A stretch of DNA of 64,000 nucleotides from CALOCN01 sp942491735 (lineage in GTDB: Bacteria; Eisenbacteria; RBG-16-71-46; JABDJR01), in the NCBI GenBank assembly GCA_942491735.1, contig CALOCN010000014.1, forward strand, positions 3,224,001 through 3,288,000. Direction: 5' to 3'. The position numbers were made by a program, and so were the translations under genes. Of the stretch, positions 25,343-33,944 are shown piece by piece (within the stretch, counting starts at the first letter, position 1; every line of letters begins with the position of its first letter). The notes below the pieces were generated by a model. It had not been told where the DNA came from. It searched no databases and saw only the letters and a list, made by a program, of their open reading frames with translations.

Positions 25343-26944
25343 ATGAACAAGGACCGGAATCGCCACATCATCATGGAACGGCTGGAAGAAGCCGGCGGTC
25401 TCAAGGAAGGTGTGGCTCGACGCGTGGCCGCCGAGACCGGCGTTCCCGAGGCGGACGTCTACGGAGTCGCCACCTTCTACCACCTCCTGGCGCGGCCCGA
25501 CATCAAGGTCCGCGTCTGCACCGGGTTTTCCTGCCGACTGGGCGGCGCGGACGCGGTGCTGGCCGCGGCCCGCGGGGCGGGCCTCCCCTGCGAGGGCATT
25601 TCCTGCCTCGCCGCCTGCGACCGGCCCCCGGCGGTCCTGCGCAACCGGCGGGTGCTCCCCGAGGTGACGATCCAGGACATCGACCGGGCCCAAGGGGACT
25701 GGAACCGACTGGACTCCGCGGCGGAACCCAACGACACGGCCTGGACGGGTCGGGTGGGCCCCGCGCGTGACGACCCCGAGACCCTGGCCCTCAATCTCCT
25801 TGGCGCCCCGGACTACTCCGGCACGGCGTTCCGCCACGCCCAGACCCTGGGCGCGGAGACGGTGGTCCGGGCCATCGAGGAGTCCGGGCTCCAGGGACGC
25901 GGGGGGGCCGGCTTCCCCGCCCACATCAAGTGGAGCGGGGTGCGCCGCCAGGCCGAGACCACCCGCTACGTCGTCCTCAATGCGGACGAGGGAGAGCCCG
26001 GAACGTTCAAGGACCGGGAGGTCCTGTTGCGCCGGCCGGATCGGGTCCTGGAAGGACTGGCCATCGCGGCGTGGGCGGTGGGAGCCAAGGACGTCTACCT
26101 CTATCTGCGTGGCGAGTTCGAGATCCCCTGGGGGGTCATGGAGCGCGCCCTGGCCCGTTTCACCGAGGCCGGTATCTTCGGGGACATCCGCTTCCACTTC
26201 CACGCCGGCCACGGCGCCTATATCTGCGGTGAGGAAACCGCACTCCTGGAAGCGTTGGAAGGCAAGCGGGGCATGCCGAGGCTCAAACCCCCCTTCCCGG
26301 TCGAGTTCGGACTGTGGGGCAAGCCCACTCTCATCCACAACGTGGAGACCATCGGCTGCGTGCCCTCCATCGTGACCCGCGGCGGGGACTGGTTCCGCGC
26401 CCTCGGTCGCGCCGAGGCAGGATCCAAGCTCTATTGCGTCAGCGGCCACGTGCAACACCCCGGCACCTACGAACTGCCCCTGGGGGTCAGCCTCGATGAA
26501 CTGGTCGAGGCCGCGGGGGGCTATGTGGGGACCCTGAAGGCGTTCAGCCCCGGAGGGGCAAGCTCCGGATTCCTCCCCGCGGCGAAGCGCACGGTCCCGT
26601 TGGATTTCAAGACCCTGGGGGCGGAGGGCTCCATGCTGGGCTCGGCCGGAGTGGTGGTGCTCAACGACACCGTGAACATGCGATGGGCCGCGCGCGAGCA
26701 GTTGCGGTTCTTCGAAGACGAGAGCTGCGGACAATGCGCACCCTGTCGCATCGGCACGCGGTACCTGCGGGAGGCCACCTCCCGCGCCATCGAGGGGACA
26801 GGGGAGGAGACCGCCCCCTCCCTGCAGCACGCCGCGGACGTGGCCTGGCAGATGAACGAGGGCTCCATCTGCGGCCTGGGACAGGCCGCGCCCCTGCCGT
26901 TGACCACCGCGATGCAATACTTCCCCGAGGATTTCTCCTCGTGA
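25343..26944 (+). CDS. NAD-dependent formate dehydrogenase, fused NuoE-NuoF-like (gamma-beta) subunit
   Basis: 533 aa. The diaphorase part of a soluble formate dehydrogenase: it passes electrons from the catalytic subunit to NAD+. Residues 1-125 are a NuoE/FdsG-like thioredoxin-fold domain with the [2Fe-2S] ligands C59, C64, C88 and C92 (Cx4C and Cx3C). Residues 145-533 are NuoF/FdsB-like, with the FMN/NADH site GRGGAGFP (185-192), NADEGEPGTFKDRE, the AGHGAYICGEETALLE loop and [4Fe-4S] ligands C462, C465, C468 and C510. In most fds operons the two are separate genes. It precedes the catalytic subunit gene by 28 bp, so both are one transcript. ATG 25343 is the start, with a possible later ATG at 25373. 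Confidence 0.9.
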   Translation: MNKDRNRHIIMERLEEAGGLKEGVARRVAAETGVPEADVYGVATFYHLLARPDIKVRVCTGFSCRLGGADAVLAAARGAGLPCEGISCLAACDRPPAVLRNRRVLPEVTIQDIDRAQGDWNRLDSAAEPNDTAWTGRVGPARDDPETLALNLLGAPDYSGTAFRHAQTLGAETVVRAIEESGLQGRGGAGFPAHIKWSGVRRQAETTRYVVLNADEGEPGTFKDREVLLRRPDRVLEGLAIAAWAVGAKDVYLYLRGEFEIPWGVMERALARFTEAGIFGDIRFHFHAGHGAYICGEETALLEALEGKRGMPRLKPPFPVEFGLWGKPTLIHNVETIGCVPSIVTRGGDWFRALGRAEAGSKLYCVSGHVQHPGTYELPLGVSLDELVEAAGGYVGTLKAFSPGGASSGFLPAAKRTVPLDFKTLGAEGSMLGSAGVVVLNDTVNMRWAAREQLRFFEDESCGQCAPCRIGTRYLREATSRAIEGTGEETAPSLQHAADVAWQMNEGSICGLGQAAPLPLTTAMQYFPEDFSS

Positions 26945-26972
26945 GGCAACCCGGGACAGAGAGGGATTTGGC

Positions 26973-29792
26973 TTGATCCAGAAGACGCACACCCTGACCG
27001 TCGACGGACGGGAGGTCGGCTACTCACCGGGGGAAACCGTGCTCGAGGTCGCCCAGCGACTCGGGGTTTCCATTCCCACCCTGTGCCACGACCCCCGACT
27101 GGACCCGGCCGGCGCCTGCCGAACCTGCCTGGTCGAGATCGAGGGGCAACGCCGTCTCGCCCCCTCCTGCGCGACCCCGGCGGCCCCCGGGATGGTGGTG
27201 ACCTGCGAGAACGAGCGGATCGATCGGCATCGCAGGACCCTCCTTTCCCTGTACCTCAGCGACCACGGGACCGACGAGCCCTTGCGGCGGGGGCCCAACG
27301 AACTCATCGAGATGGCCGAGCGCTACGACGCAGACCCCCGGTGGGGCCACATGCCGACCGTTCGCGCCGCACGTCACGGGGATACCAATCCCTACATCGA
27401 TTTCGATCCCGAGACCTGTATCGCCTGCGCACGCTGCACGCGGTACTGCGACGAGGTGGAGGCGGTCAACGCGATCACCCTGGCCGGGCGGGGTTCCGGG
27501 ACCACCATCGCCACCGTGGACTCGCTCTCGCTGCTCGACACCACCTGCGAGATGTGCGGCGGGTGCATCGATGTCTGTCCCACCGGGGCCATGGCGGAAA
27601 AGCAGCCCTTGACCCGCACCCAGAAACCGGAACACGAACTGACCAAGGTGCGCAGTACCTGCAACTTCTGCGGGGTGGGCTGCCAACTGGATCTCAACGT
27701 GGATGCAAAGGCCGACGGCGGCCGGGGTCGGGTGGTCAAGGTGACCAGCCCCCCGCCCGGCAGCACCACCAACGACGGCAACCTCTGCGTGAAGGGGCGT
27801 TTCGCCTACGACTTCATCCATCACGAGGATCGGCTGACCCGCCCCCTCATCCGGGGCGCGGACGGCGCTCTCCACGAGTCCGACTGGGAAACCGCGCTCG
27901 CCGCGGCGGCCAAGGGACTGCAGGGGGTCCGGGATCGCCACGGCGCGGATGCCCTGGGCTTTGTCAGCTCCTCCCGCTGCACCATGGAGGAGAACTACCT
28001 GGTGCAGAAGCTCTCCCGCGCGGTGTTCGGAACGAACAACGTGCACCAATGCGCCGCCACCTGACACGCCCCCACCGTGGCCGGTCTGGTCGCAACGTTC
28101 GGGGCGGGAGCCATGACGAACTCCATCGGGGAAATCCGCGACGCGGACTTCCTCTTCGTGATCGGAAGCAACACCAGCGAGGCCCATCCCATCATCGCCA
28201 TGGAGATGAAACAGGCGGTTCGCAGGGGGGCCACCCTGGTCGTGGCCGACCCGCGCGCGATCTGGATGACCACCCTGGCCGAGAAGCACCTGCAGATGGT
28301 GCCCGGAACCGACGTCTGGCTCCTCAACGCCATGGCCAACGTGATCGTCACCGAGAACCTGGTCGATCGGGCCTTCATCGAGGAACACACCGAGAGCTTC
28401 GAGTCGGTACGGGACACCGTGCTCCGGTACACGCCGGAGGAAGCGGAACGGGTGACCGGGGTTCCGGCCGAGGACATCCGTTGGACCGCGCGCCGCTACG
28501 CGGGGACGGAGAAGGCGGGGATCTACTACACCCTCGGCATCACCGAGCACTCCCACGGCACCGACAACGTCTACGCCCTGGCCAACCTGGTCCTCATGAC
28601 CGGACACCTGGGAAAGCCCTCGGCGGGCATGAACCCCCTGCGCGGGCAGAACAACGTCCAGGGGGCCAACGACGCCGGGGCCACCCCGGTCTTCCTGCCC
28701 GGATACCAGCGGGTGGACGACTCCGAGGTCCACGCGAAGTACGAAGCGGCCTGGGGGTGCAGCTTCCCGAGCGAGGTGGGACTGAACCTCAACGAGATGA
28801 TCAAAGCGGTGGGGAAACAGATCAAGGGGATCTTTGTCATGGGCGAGGATATTGTCCTATCCGAACCCAACGTGATGAAGCTCGAGGAAGGCCTCAACCA
28901 CAACGAATTCCTGGTCATCCAGGAGCCGTTCCTCAACGAGACCGCGCGTTTCGCCGACGTGGTGTTCCCCTCCACGGTGTTCGCGGAAAAGGATGGGACC
29001 TTCACCAACTCGGAGCGCCGGGTGCAGCGGGTACGCAAGGCGGTCCAGCCTCCCGGCGAGGCGCGGGCCGACTGGGAGATCCTGGTCGCCCTGGCCAACG
29101 CCTGCGGCGCCGACTGGCACTACGACGGCACCGCCGCCATCTACGATGAACTGGTGCGTCACGCCCCCAAGTTCGCCGGGATCAGCCACGCCCGCCTGGA
29201 CACCGAGACCCACGACGGCAAGACGGGGCTCCAGTGGCCGTGCCCCGATCCCACCCACCCCGGGACCCCGTATCTCCATGAGGGGGGGGTGCTGCGCGGC
29301 AAGGGGCTCTTCCAGGCGGTGGAGTACCGGCCCAGCGCGGAGCGGCCGGACGCGGAGTACGGCCTGTTCCTCTCCACCGGTCGCACCCTGTACCACTACA
29401 ACGCGGCGACCCAGACCCGGCGGGAGACCGGACTCCACACCAAACAACCCGAATCGTTCGTGGAAATCCACCCCCGGGACGCCCGCCAGCGGGGGGTGAG
29501 CGACGGCGACCTGGTCGACCTGTCGACCCGTCGGGGCACCATCCGCGTACGGGCCATCCTCTCCCGGCAGGTGCGTCCGGGATGTGTCTGGACCCCGCTC
29601 CACTTCGCCGAGGCCCGGGCCAACCTGGTCACCAACGATGCCGGCGATCCGGTTACCGGCACCGCGGAGTACAAGGTCTGTGCCGCGGAGGTGACCCGGG
29701 TGGAATCGGGCGGGGAATCCGCCCGGTTCCCCGGTAGCTACTACCGGGTGGACGGCCCGGGGTCTACGTCTGGACGGCCGGACCCGCGGTGA
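26973..29792 (+). CDS. fdhA: Selenocysteine-containing formate dehydrogenase, catalytic (alpha) subunit
   Basis: 939 aa, read through an in-frame TGA (28062-28064) as Sec364; the codon is not a stop. It oxidises formate (or reduces CO2) at a Mo/W bis-pyranopterin centre. Residues 1-75 hold a [2Fe-2S] domain (C38, C49, C52, C66). A ferredoxin domain has C149, C152, C155, C159 and C192, C195, C198, C202. The Mo domain [4Fe-4S] ligands are C230, C233, C237 and C272. Sec lies in VHQC-AATU-HAPTVAGL, matching the VUHGPSVAGL site of E. coli FdhF. TTG 26973 is the start, with GAGGGA upstream. The usual HPLxCxxC ligands after the [2Fe-2S] domain are not seen. It overlaps the convergent radical SAM gene by 29 bp. 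Confidence 0.95.
28077..28093 (+). promoter_or_regulatory. Bacterial SECIS-like hairpin
   Basis: GTGGCC (28077-28082) pairs with GGTCGC (28088-28093) as 6 bp (two G-U) around the loop GGTCT (28083-28087). The loop starts 19 nt after the UGA, the same spacing as in E. coli fdhF, whose loop is also GGUC-like with the G-U recognised by SelB. Confidence 0.8.
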
Positions 29793-31353
29793 CCAGTTCG
29801 GCCGGCACGGCTTCGCGCGCCTGCTCCGACTGGGTGCTCTTGAGGTAGGCATTGGGATCGTGCTCGAGGCCACCCTCGGGCACGTACTGCCACATGTCTC
29901 CCAGATCCTTCTTGATGAGGCGGACGTAGAAGTCCGGGATCTCGGTGGTTTCCTGATAGAAGAACCGTCGCATCTGGGGATCGGTGTCCAGCCGGCGGCG
30001 GACTTCGGTGTGGTACTTGCGCCGTCCCCAACCCTCGCTCGAAACGGCCCGGACCACGTTCATCCAGGAAGGAATCGCTCCCTCGTTGGCGCGGAACCGC
30101 TCGCCGATCCGTGGCAAGGAGAATGAATGACGGACCAGATCGATGAGGTTGTCGTAGAACTGCTCCCAGGTGTAGTTGCGCGGTCGCACGTTCATGGCCT
30201 GGTTGTTGTCCAGGAGATGGAACGGGAAGGGCAGCACCCGGCCATCCCGCTGGTAGCTGAGGTTCAGCTCGGCCGCCTGGCCAAAGGCCGAGAGCAGGGA
30301 GTATCCGGGGAAAGCGCCCGGCGCGAGGCGGAGGAACTCCTTGGTGAGCTCGAACGGCTCGGTCCCCTCGTCGCAGTCCAGCCCCAGCACGAAGTTGGTC
30401 TGGACGTACGGGATGTACTCCATGATCTGGTTGATGTGGGCCGCGACCGCCTTGACCTTGTCCATCCCCTGGGCGGTACGGGTCTTGGACTTGTTGCCGA
30501 GGTCGTACCAGGACTCGATACCGGGAAGGATGGCCTTGAACCCGTTCTTCTTGAGACGCTTGAGCCGGTCCTCGGCGAGGAGGGCCAGACTGCTTTCGGC
30601 GATGAAGTCGATGGAGTCCGGCGGCACCACTTCCTCGATGGCATCGAGGTAGTCGTTGAAACGCACGCCGAAATTGGGGTCGTGCCAACCCACCCGGGGA
30701 CGCTTGTAGATGGTCTGGAGGAAGGTGAGATCCTCCTTGAGCGTCTCGAAGCTGAGCGGCTGGTAGGGCACGTCGGCATCGATGCAGAAGCTGCAGGTGT
30801 ACGGACATCCCAGGCTGCCGATCATGGGCACGATCTTGAGGATCGGCGCCTTGGCCATGGTGGGCTCGATGAACTTCCACCGCTGCTTCACCCCGGGCAG
30901 CTCGCTGGGCTGGCCGGCGGCGGCCACGTGGACGCCATAGGGGCGATGCTGGGCGCACTCGTTCAGGATCCCCCGGATGGTGTCCTTGTTGGCAAAACCG
31001 GTGACGTAGTCGAAATACTTGCGGGCATCCTCGGGATAGCAACGGGCGTGCGGTCCACCGAGGACGGTCACCGCCCCCTGCTTGCGGAAGAGGTTGCTCA
31101 ACGCGTAGGAGAGGAGCGCCGACTGGGTGAACCCCCCGATGAAGACGATGTCGAGGTCCCTGGGCAGCTCGTCCATGAGGGACTCGAGCCCCGTGAAGCA
31201 GGCGAACGTGACCGTGTGCCCTTCCTCCTCGCACCAGGTCGCCACGATCTGGGGCATGATACTGGCGAGGTTCGCGTGCATGACGCGTGCGTAGAGAGCC
31301 TTTGTCGGGGCCTTCGTGGCCAAGTCGATCACGCCGACCCTTAGCTTTTTCAA
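29764..31353 (-). CDS. B12-binding domain radical SAM protein
   Basis: 529 aa. An N-terminal cobalamin-binding-like Rossmann domain (about 1-150; VIFIGGFTQSA, VLGGPHARCYPEDA) precedes the radical SAM core with CPYTCSFC (CX3CX2C, about 190) and the GWHDPNFGV and LPGIESWYD segments. Such proteins do methylations or other rearrangements; the substrate is unknown. It is distinct from hopanoid and bacteriochlorophyll enzymes as far as can be judged by eye. The frame is open 89 codons upstream, but TTG 31351-31353 is preferred: GAGG lies 6 nt before it and the protein then starts at the first strand KKLRVGVIDLA. It has its own promoter and a long leader. Confidence 0.85.
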   Translation of the reverse strand: MKKLRVGVIDLATKAPTKALYARVMHANLASIMPQIVATWCEEEGHTVTFACFTGLESLMDELPRDLDIVFIGGFTQSALLSYALSNLFRKQGAVTVLGGPHARCYPEDARKYFDYVTGFANKDTIRGILNECAQHRPYGVHVAAAGQPSELPGVKQRWKFIEPTMAKAPILKIVPMIGSLGCPYTCSFCIDADVPYQPLSFETLKEDLTFLQTIYKRPRVGWHDPNFGVRFNDYLDAIEEVVPPDSIDFIAESSLALLAEDRLKRLKKNGFKAILPGIESWYDLGNKSKTRTAQGMDKVKAVAAHINQIMEYIPYVQTNFVLGLDCDEGTEPFELTKEFLRLAPGAFPGYSLLSAFGQAAELNLSYQRDGRVLPFPFHLLDNNQAMNVRPRNYTWEQFYDNLIDLVRHSFSLPRIGERFRANEGAIPSWMNVVRAVSSEGWGRRKYHTEVRRRLDTDPQMRRFFYQETTEIPDFYVRLIKKDLGDMWQYVPEGGLEHDPNAYLKSTQSEQAREAVPAELVTAGPAVQT

Positions 31354-31460
31354 ATTGAGCCTCAAGAGGAGATAGAGAGAAAGTCTGGGACCGCGAGACC
31401 TCCTGCGCGAGGATTGACGCATCCCGGTGGAGGGGCCGGTTTTCAACGGTCTCGCACTTG
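31354..31460 (-). other. Structured 5' leader of the radical SAM gene
   Basis: The predicted leader of about 105 nt has an 8-bp perfect long-range stem: ggtctcgc (31448-31455) with gcgagacc (31393-31400), enclosing 47 nt that contain a CCGG/CCGG hairpin (31424-31439). An AGGAGG lies at the 3' side of the outer stem with no start codon after it. Confidence 0.4.
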
Positions 31461-31464
31461 GGCC

Positions 31465-31493
31465 ACTATAGCAGGGCCCCCGGGACCTGTCAT
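31465..31493 (-). promoter_or_regulatory. Sigma-70 promoter of the radical SAM gene
   Basis: On the minus strand: ATGACA (31488-31493), 17-nt spacer, TATAGT (31465-31470). Both hexamers match 5 of 6 consensus bases at ideal spacing; transcription start is expected near 31458. Confidence 0.65.
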
Positions 31494-31567
31494 AAATCGT
31501 TTCCACCCCCGGTTCTCGCCCACCCGGTGCATAGCCCGCGCTTTCGCGGTGTGATTGAATCCACCCG

Positions 31568-32251
31568 ATGATCCACCGAATCCTGGGAAACGACCCGGCC
31601 CTGGTTGCCCTGACCTTCACCTATATCTTCGCGGTGACCGGGGTTACCGAACTCCTGCGAAGAGGGTTGTCGCTCCCCTCTCATGTATCACGCAAGATGG
31701 TCCACATGCTGGTTGCGGCGTGGGCCCTTCCTACCGCCCTGTTCTTCCAGGACCCCGGGTGGGCCGCCCTGGCTCCGGCCGTGTTCATCGGACTCAACGC
31801 CCTCTCCTACCGCTTCCGTATCGTGAAGACCTTCGAGGAGGAAGGCGCCGGGTCACCCGGAACCATCTATTTCGCGGTCTCGTTCACCGCCTTGATCCTG
31901 CTGTTCTGGCCCCTCGATAGCGGGCGCGCGGCCTGCGTGGCCGGCATGTTCGCCATGGGTTTCGGGGACGCCACGGCCTCGCTGGTGGGCCGGGGGGCGG
32001 GGAAGCGTCTCCTGCCCGGCACCCGTGGAACCAAGACCGTGGAAGGAACCGTGGCCATGGCAATGGTCTCCTTCCTCACCATCGGGGTCGGCACGGTGCC
32101 GCTCCTGGGCGGTACGGCCTGGGGGGCGGCCGCGGTGGCCGCCGGGGTGGGCGCGGCGGTGGAGGCGCCGTCCACCCGGGGGCTCGACAACATCCTTGTC
32201 CCCCTGGCCTCGGCCGGTGCTTTCCTGGGGATGCTGCGGCTCAGCGGATGA
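31568..32251 (+). CDS. Membrane phytol/dolichol kinase-like protein
   Basis: 227 aa with about six membrane spans. The family (VTE5 phytol kinase, SEC59 dolichol kinase, related to CDP-diglyceride synthases) uses CTP to phosphorylate a polyprenyl alcohol or diacylglycerol. Signatures are SRKMVHM (the RK.H motif, about 39-45), MGFGDATASLVGR (about 128-140) and TRGTKTVEGTVAM. The alcohol substrate cannot be told. It is divergent from the radical SAM gene. Confidence 0.8.
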   Translation: MIHRILGNDPALVALTFTYIFAVTGVTELLRRGLSLPSHVSRKMVHMLVAAWALPTALFFQDPGWAALAPAVFIGLNALSYRFRIVKTFEEEGAGSPGTIYFAVSFTALILLFWPLDSGRAACVAGMFAMGFGDATASLVGRGAGKRLLPGTRGTKTVEGTVAMAMVSFLTIGVGTVPLLGGTAWGAAAVAAGVGAAVEAPSTRGLDNILVPLASAGAFLGMLRLSG

Positions 32252-32368
32252 GGCGGGAGCCGGTTGAGGTATCCTTGGTGGACGTTGCCGGATGCTGGAC
32301 CTGTCACGGATCCCGCCCGGCTCCGTAGGACCCTCATCCGCGCCCTGCACCCGAACCCCTAGGACCCC

Positions 32369-33646
32369 ATGCGCCGTCCCCTCGCTTGCCTCCTCCCCCT
32401 GATCGTCCTTGCCGCGCCCGGATGGGCATCCGCTGCCGTGCTCACCGTACCCGGGGACCACGCCACCATCGGGGGCGCCCTGGCCGCAGCGGGAAACGGC
32501 GACTCCGTCCTCGTCGCCGCCGGCACCTATGCGCCGTCCACCAACGGCGAGAGCTTTCCCCTGGATCTGGTGCGGGACATCGCCCTTCTCGGTTCGGGTT
32601 CGGACAACTGCATCCTGGATGCCGAGGGTTCCGGCATTGCGGTCCGGCTGAGCCCCCCGTCCGGTGGGCGCATCTCGGGGTTCACCGTGACCGGCGGGAG
32701 CACCTTCAACGGGGCGGGGATCCATGTCATCCTGGGCTCACCCGAGATCGACGGCAACCTGATCCGGAACAACGAAGCGGTCAGCCAGGGCTCGGGGATC
32801 TACATCACCAACGGCTCCACCCCGTGGATCCATCACAACGTACTGTGGGAAAACATCGACAGCGACCTGGGCAGCGGCGGCGATCCCCACGGGATCCAGA
32901 CCAACGGGGGGGCCGGGATCATCGAGTACAACCTGATCGGGCGCGGGGACTCCAACGGGCTTCTCATCAAGGCCGGCGACGAGCCGGTGGTGCGGGGCAA
33001 CATCTTCTACGAGAATGGAACCCCGGCAGTGCGGGGCCGAGGCATCTGCCACTTCGGCGGACCCAACACGGTCATCGCCCACAACCTGTTCTTCGGGAAC
33101 TCCATCGCCGCCATCCTGGTCAACAACGGCGAGTTCATCGACCTGAGCGGAGCGGCGGCCAATACGCTGTCCGCGACCGATTCCATCTACGGCAACCTGG
33201 ACGGCGACCCCCTGTTCCTGGATGCGAACAACGGAGACTGGAGCCTGACCGTCCCCAGCCCGGCCATCGACTCCGGGGATCCCACGTCCCCCCTGGATCC
33301 GGACGGAACCCAGGCCGACATCGGGCCGTTCTTCTTCGACCAGAGCATCACCGGGGTACCGACCACTCCCTCCCCCGGCCGGCTCCTCGCCGCCCCCAAC
33401 CCGTTTCGGCTCCAGACCCAGGTCGTGTTCACCCTGTCCCGTTCGGGACCGGCCGAGGCGGTCATCGTGGATGTGCGCGGCCGCCGGGTCCGAACGCTGT
33501 GGCAGGCCCCCCTGGCCGCGGGCGAGCACCGTCTGGGGTGGGACGGACGTACGGATGCAGGATCACGGGCTCCGTCGGGGGTCTATTTCCTGCGTCTGGC
33601 CACCCCGGACGAGACCGGGACCGCACGGGTCGTGCTCATTCCCTGA
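32369..33646 (+). CDS. Secreted parallel beta-helix protein with FlgD-like C-terminal domain
   Basis: 425 aa. A signal peptide (about 1-22, ending ASA) is followed by a right-handed beta-helix (about 25-320): TVPGDHATIGGALAAAGNGD is the DUF1565/pectate-lyase-like entry, and repeated G-I-x-N-x-I turns follow (GSPEIDGNLIRNN, STPWIHHNVLWEN, EPVVRGNIFYENG). A linker (VPTTPSPG) leads to a FlgD Ig-like/type IX-like tail from PNPF (about 342) to the end, with VDVRGRRVRTL, WDGR and SGVYFLRL. No catalytic residues stand out, so it may be a carbohydrate-binding or structural surface protein. Confidence 0.85.
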   Translation: MRRPLACLLPLIVLAAPGWASAAVLTVPGDHATIGGALAAAGNGDSVLVAAGTYAPSTNGESFPLDLVRDIALLGSGSDNCILDAEGSGIAVRLSPPSGGRISGFTVTGGSTFNGAGIHVILGSPEIDGNLIRNNEAVSQGSGIYITNGSTPWIHHNVLWENIDSDLGSGGDPHGIQTNGGAGIIEYNLIGRGDSNGLLIKAGDEPVVRGNIFYENGTPAVRGRGICHFGGPNTVIAHNLFFGNSIAAILVNNGEFIDLSGAAANTLSATDSIYGNLDGDPLFLDANNGDWSLTVPSPAIDSGDPTSPLDPDGTQADIGPFFFDQSITGVPTTPSPGRLLAAPNPFRLQTQVVFTLSRSGPAEAVIVDVRGRRVRTLWQAPLAAGEHRLGWDGRTDAGSRAPSGVYFLRLATPDETGTARVVLIP

Positions 33647-33649
33647 CCC

Positions 33650-33907
33650 CTACTCCGAGGCCTCGAGAAACACCTCGCGCACCCGGCGCGCACAGGATCG
33701 CCCGTCCGGGGACCGCTCCGGGCACGCGGCGTCCTTGGCCCGACCGGCTTCGATGATGCGCAGGGTCTGTTCCCGTGAGCCGGCTTGTGCCTCGGCCCGT
33801 ATGACCCCGACCGGGATCCCGAGACAGCTGCAGATCCACCCGTCGCGGAACTTGGGATAGGCGTGTCCAGGAGGCGCGTCGAGCTCGCGGACGAAGGCCT
33901 TGTTCAT
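33650..33907 (-). CDS. Small Cys-containing protein of unknown function
   Basis: 85 aa, soluble, no signal. Four Cys occur: two in WICSCLGIP (about 26-28) and two in CPERSPDGRSC near the C-terminus, enough for a small metal site. It starts MNKAFVRE, ATG 33905-33907, 37 bp from the divergent fumC start. Coding status is supported by its position and by its better-than-random composition; function unknown. Confidence 0.5.
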   Translation of the reverse strand: MNKAFVRELDAPPGHAYPKFRDGWICSCLGIPVGVIRAEAQAGSREQTLRIIEAGRAKDAACPERSPDGRSCARRVREVFLEASE

Positions 33908-33944
33908 GACGGTGTTATCCTACGCGCTGCGAAGGAGGAATCCC

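Noticed and set aside
23027..26992. A 1321-aa open frame on the minus strand opposite the hydrolase and FDH genes
   Set aside because: It spans two unrelated plus-strand genes with clear motifs, so it is a compositional shadow of high-GC codon use.
28062..28064. Apparent nonsense codon splitting the formate dehydrogenase
   Set aside because: The UGA sits at the exact Sec position of FdhF-like enzymes and is followed by a SECIS-like hairpin, so it is a recoding site, not a pseudogene mutation.
31354..31460. Cobalamin riboswitch in the leader of the radical SAM gene
   Set aside because: I cannot find the conserved B12-box or the kissing-loop elements; the leader is too short for a standard one.
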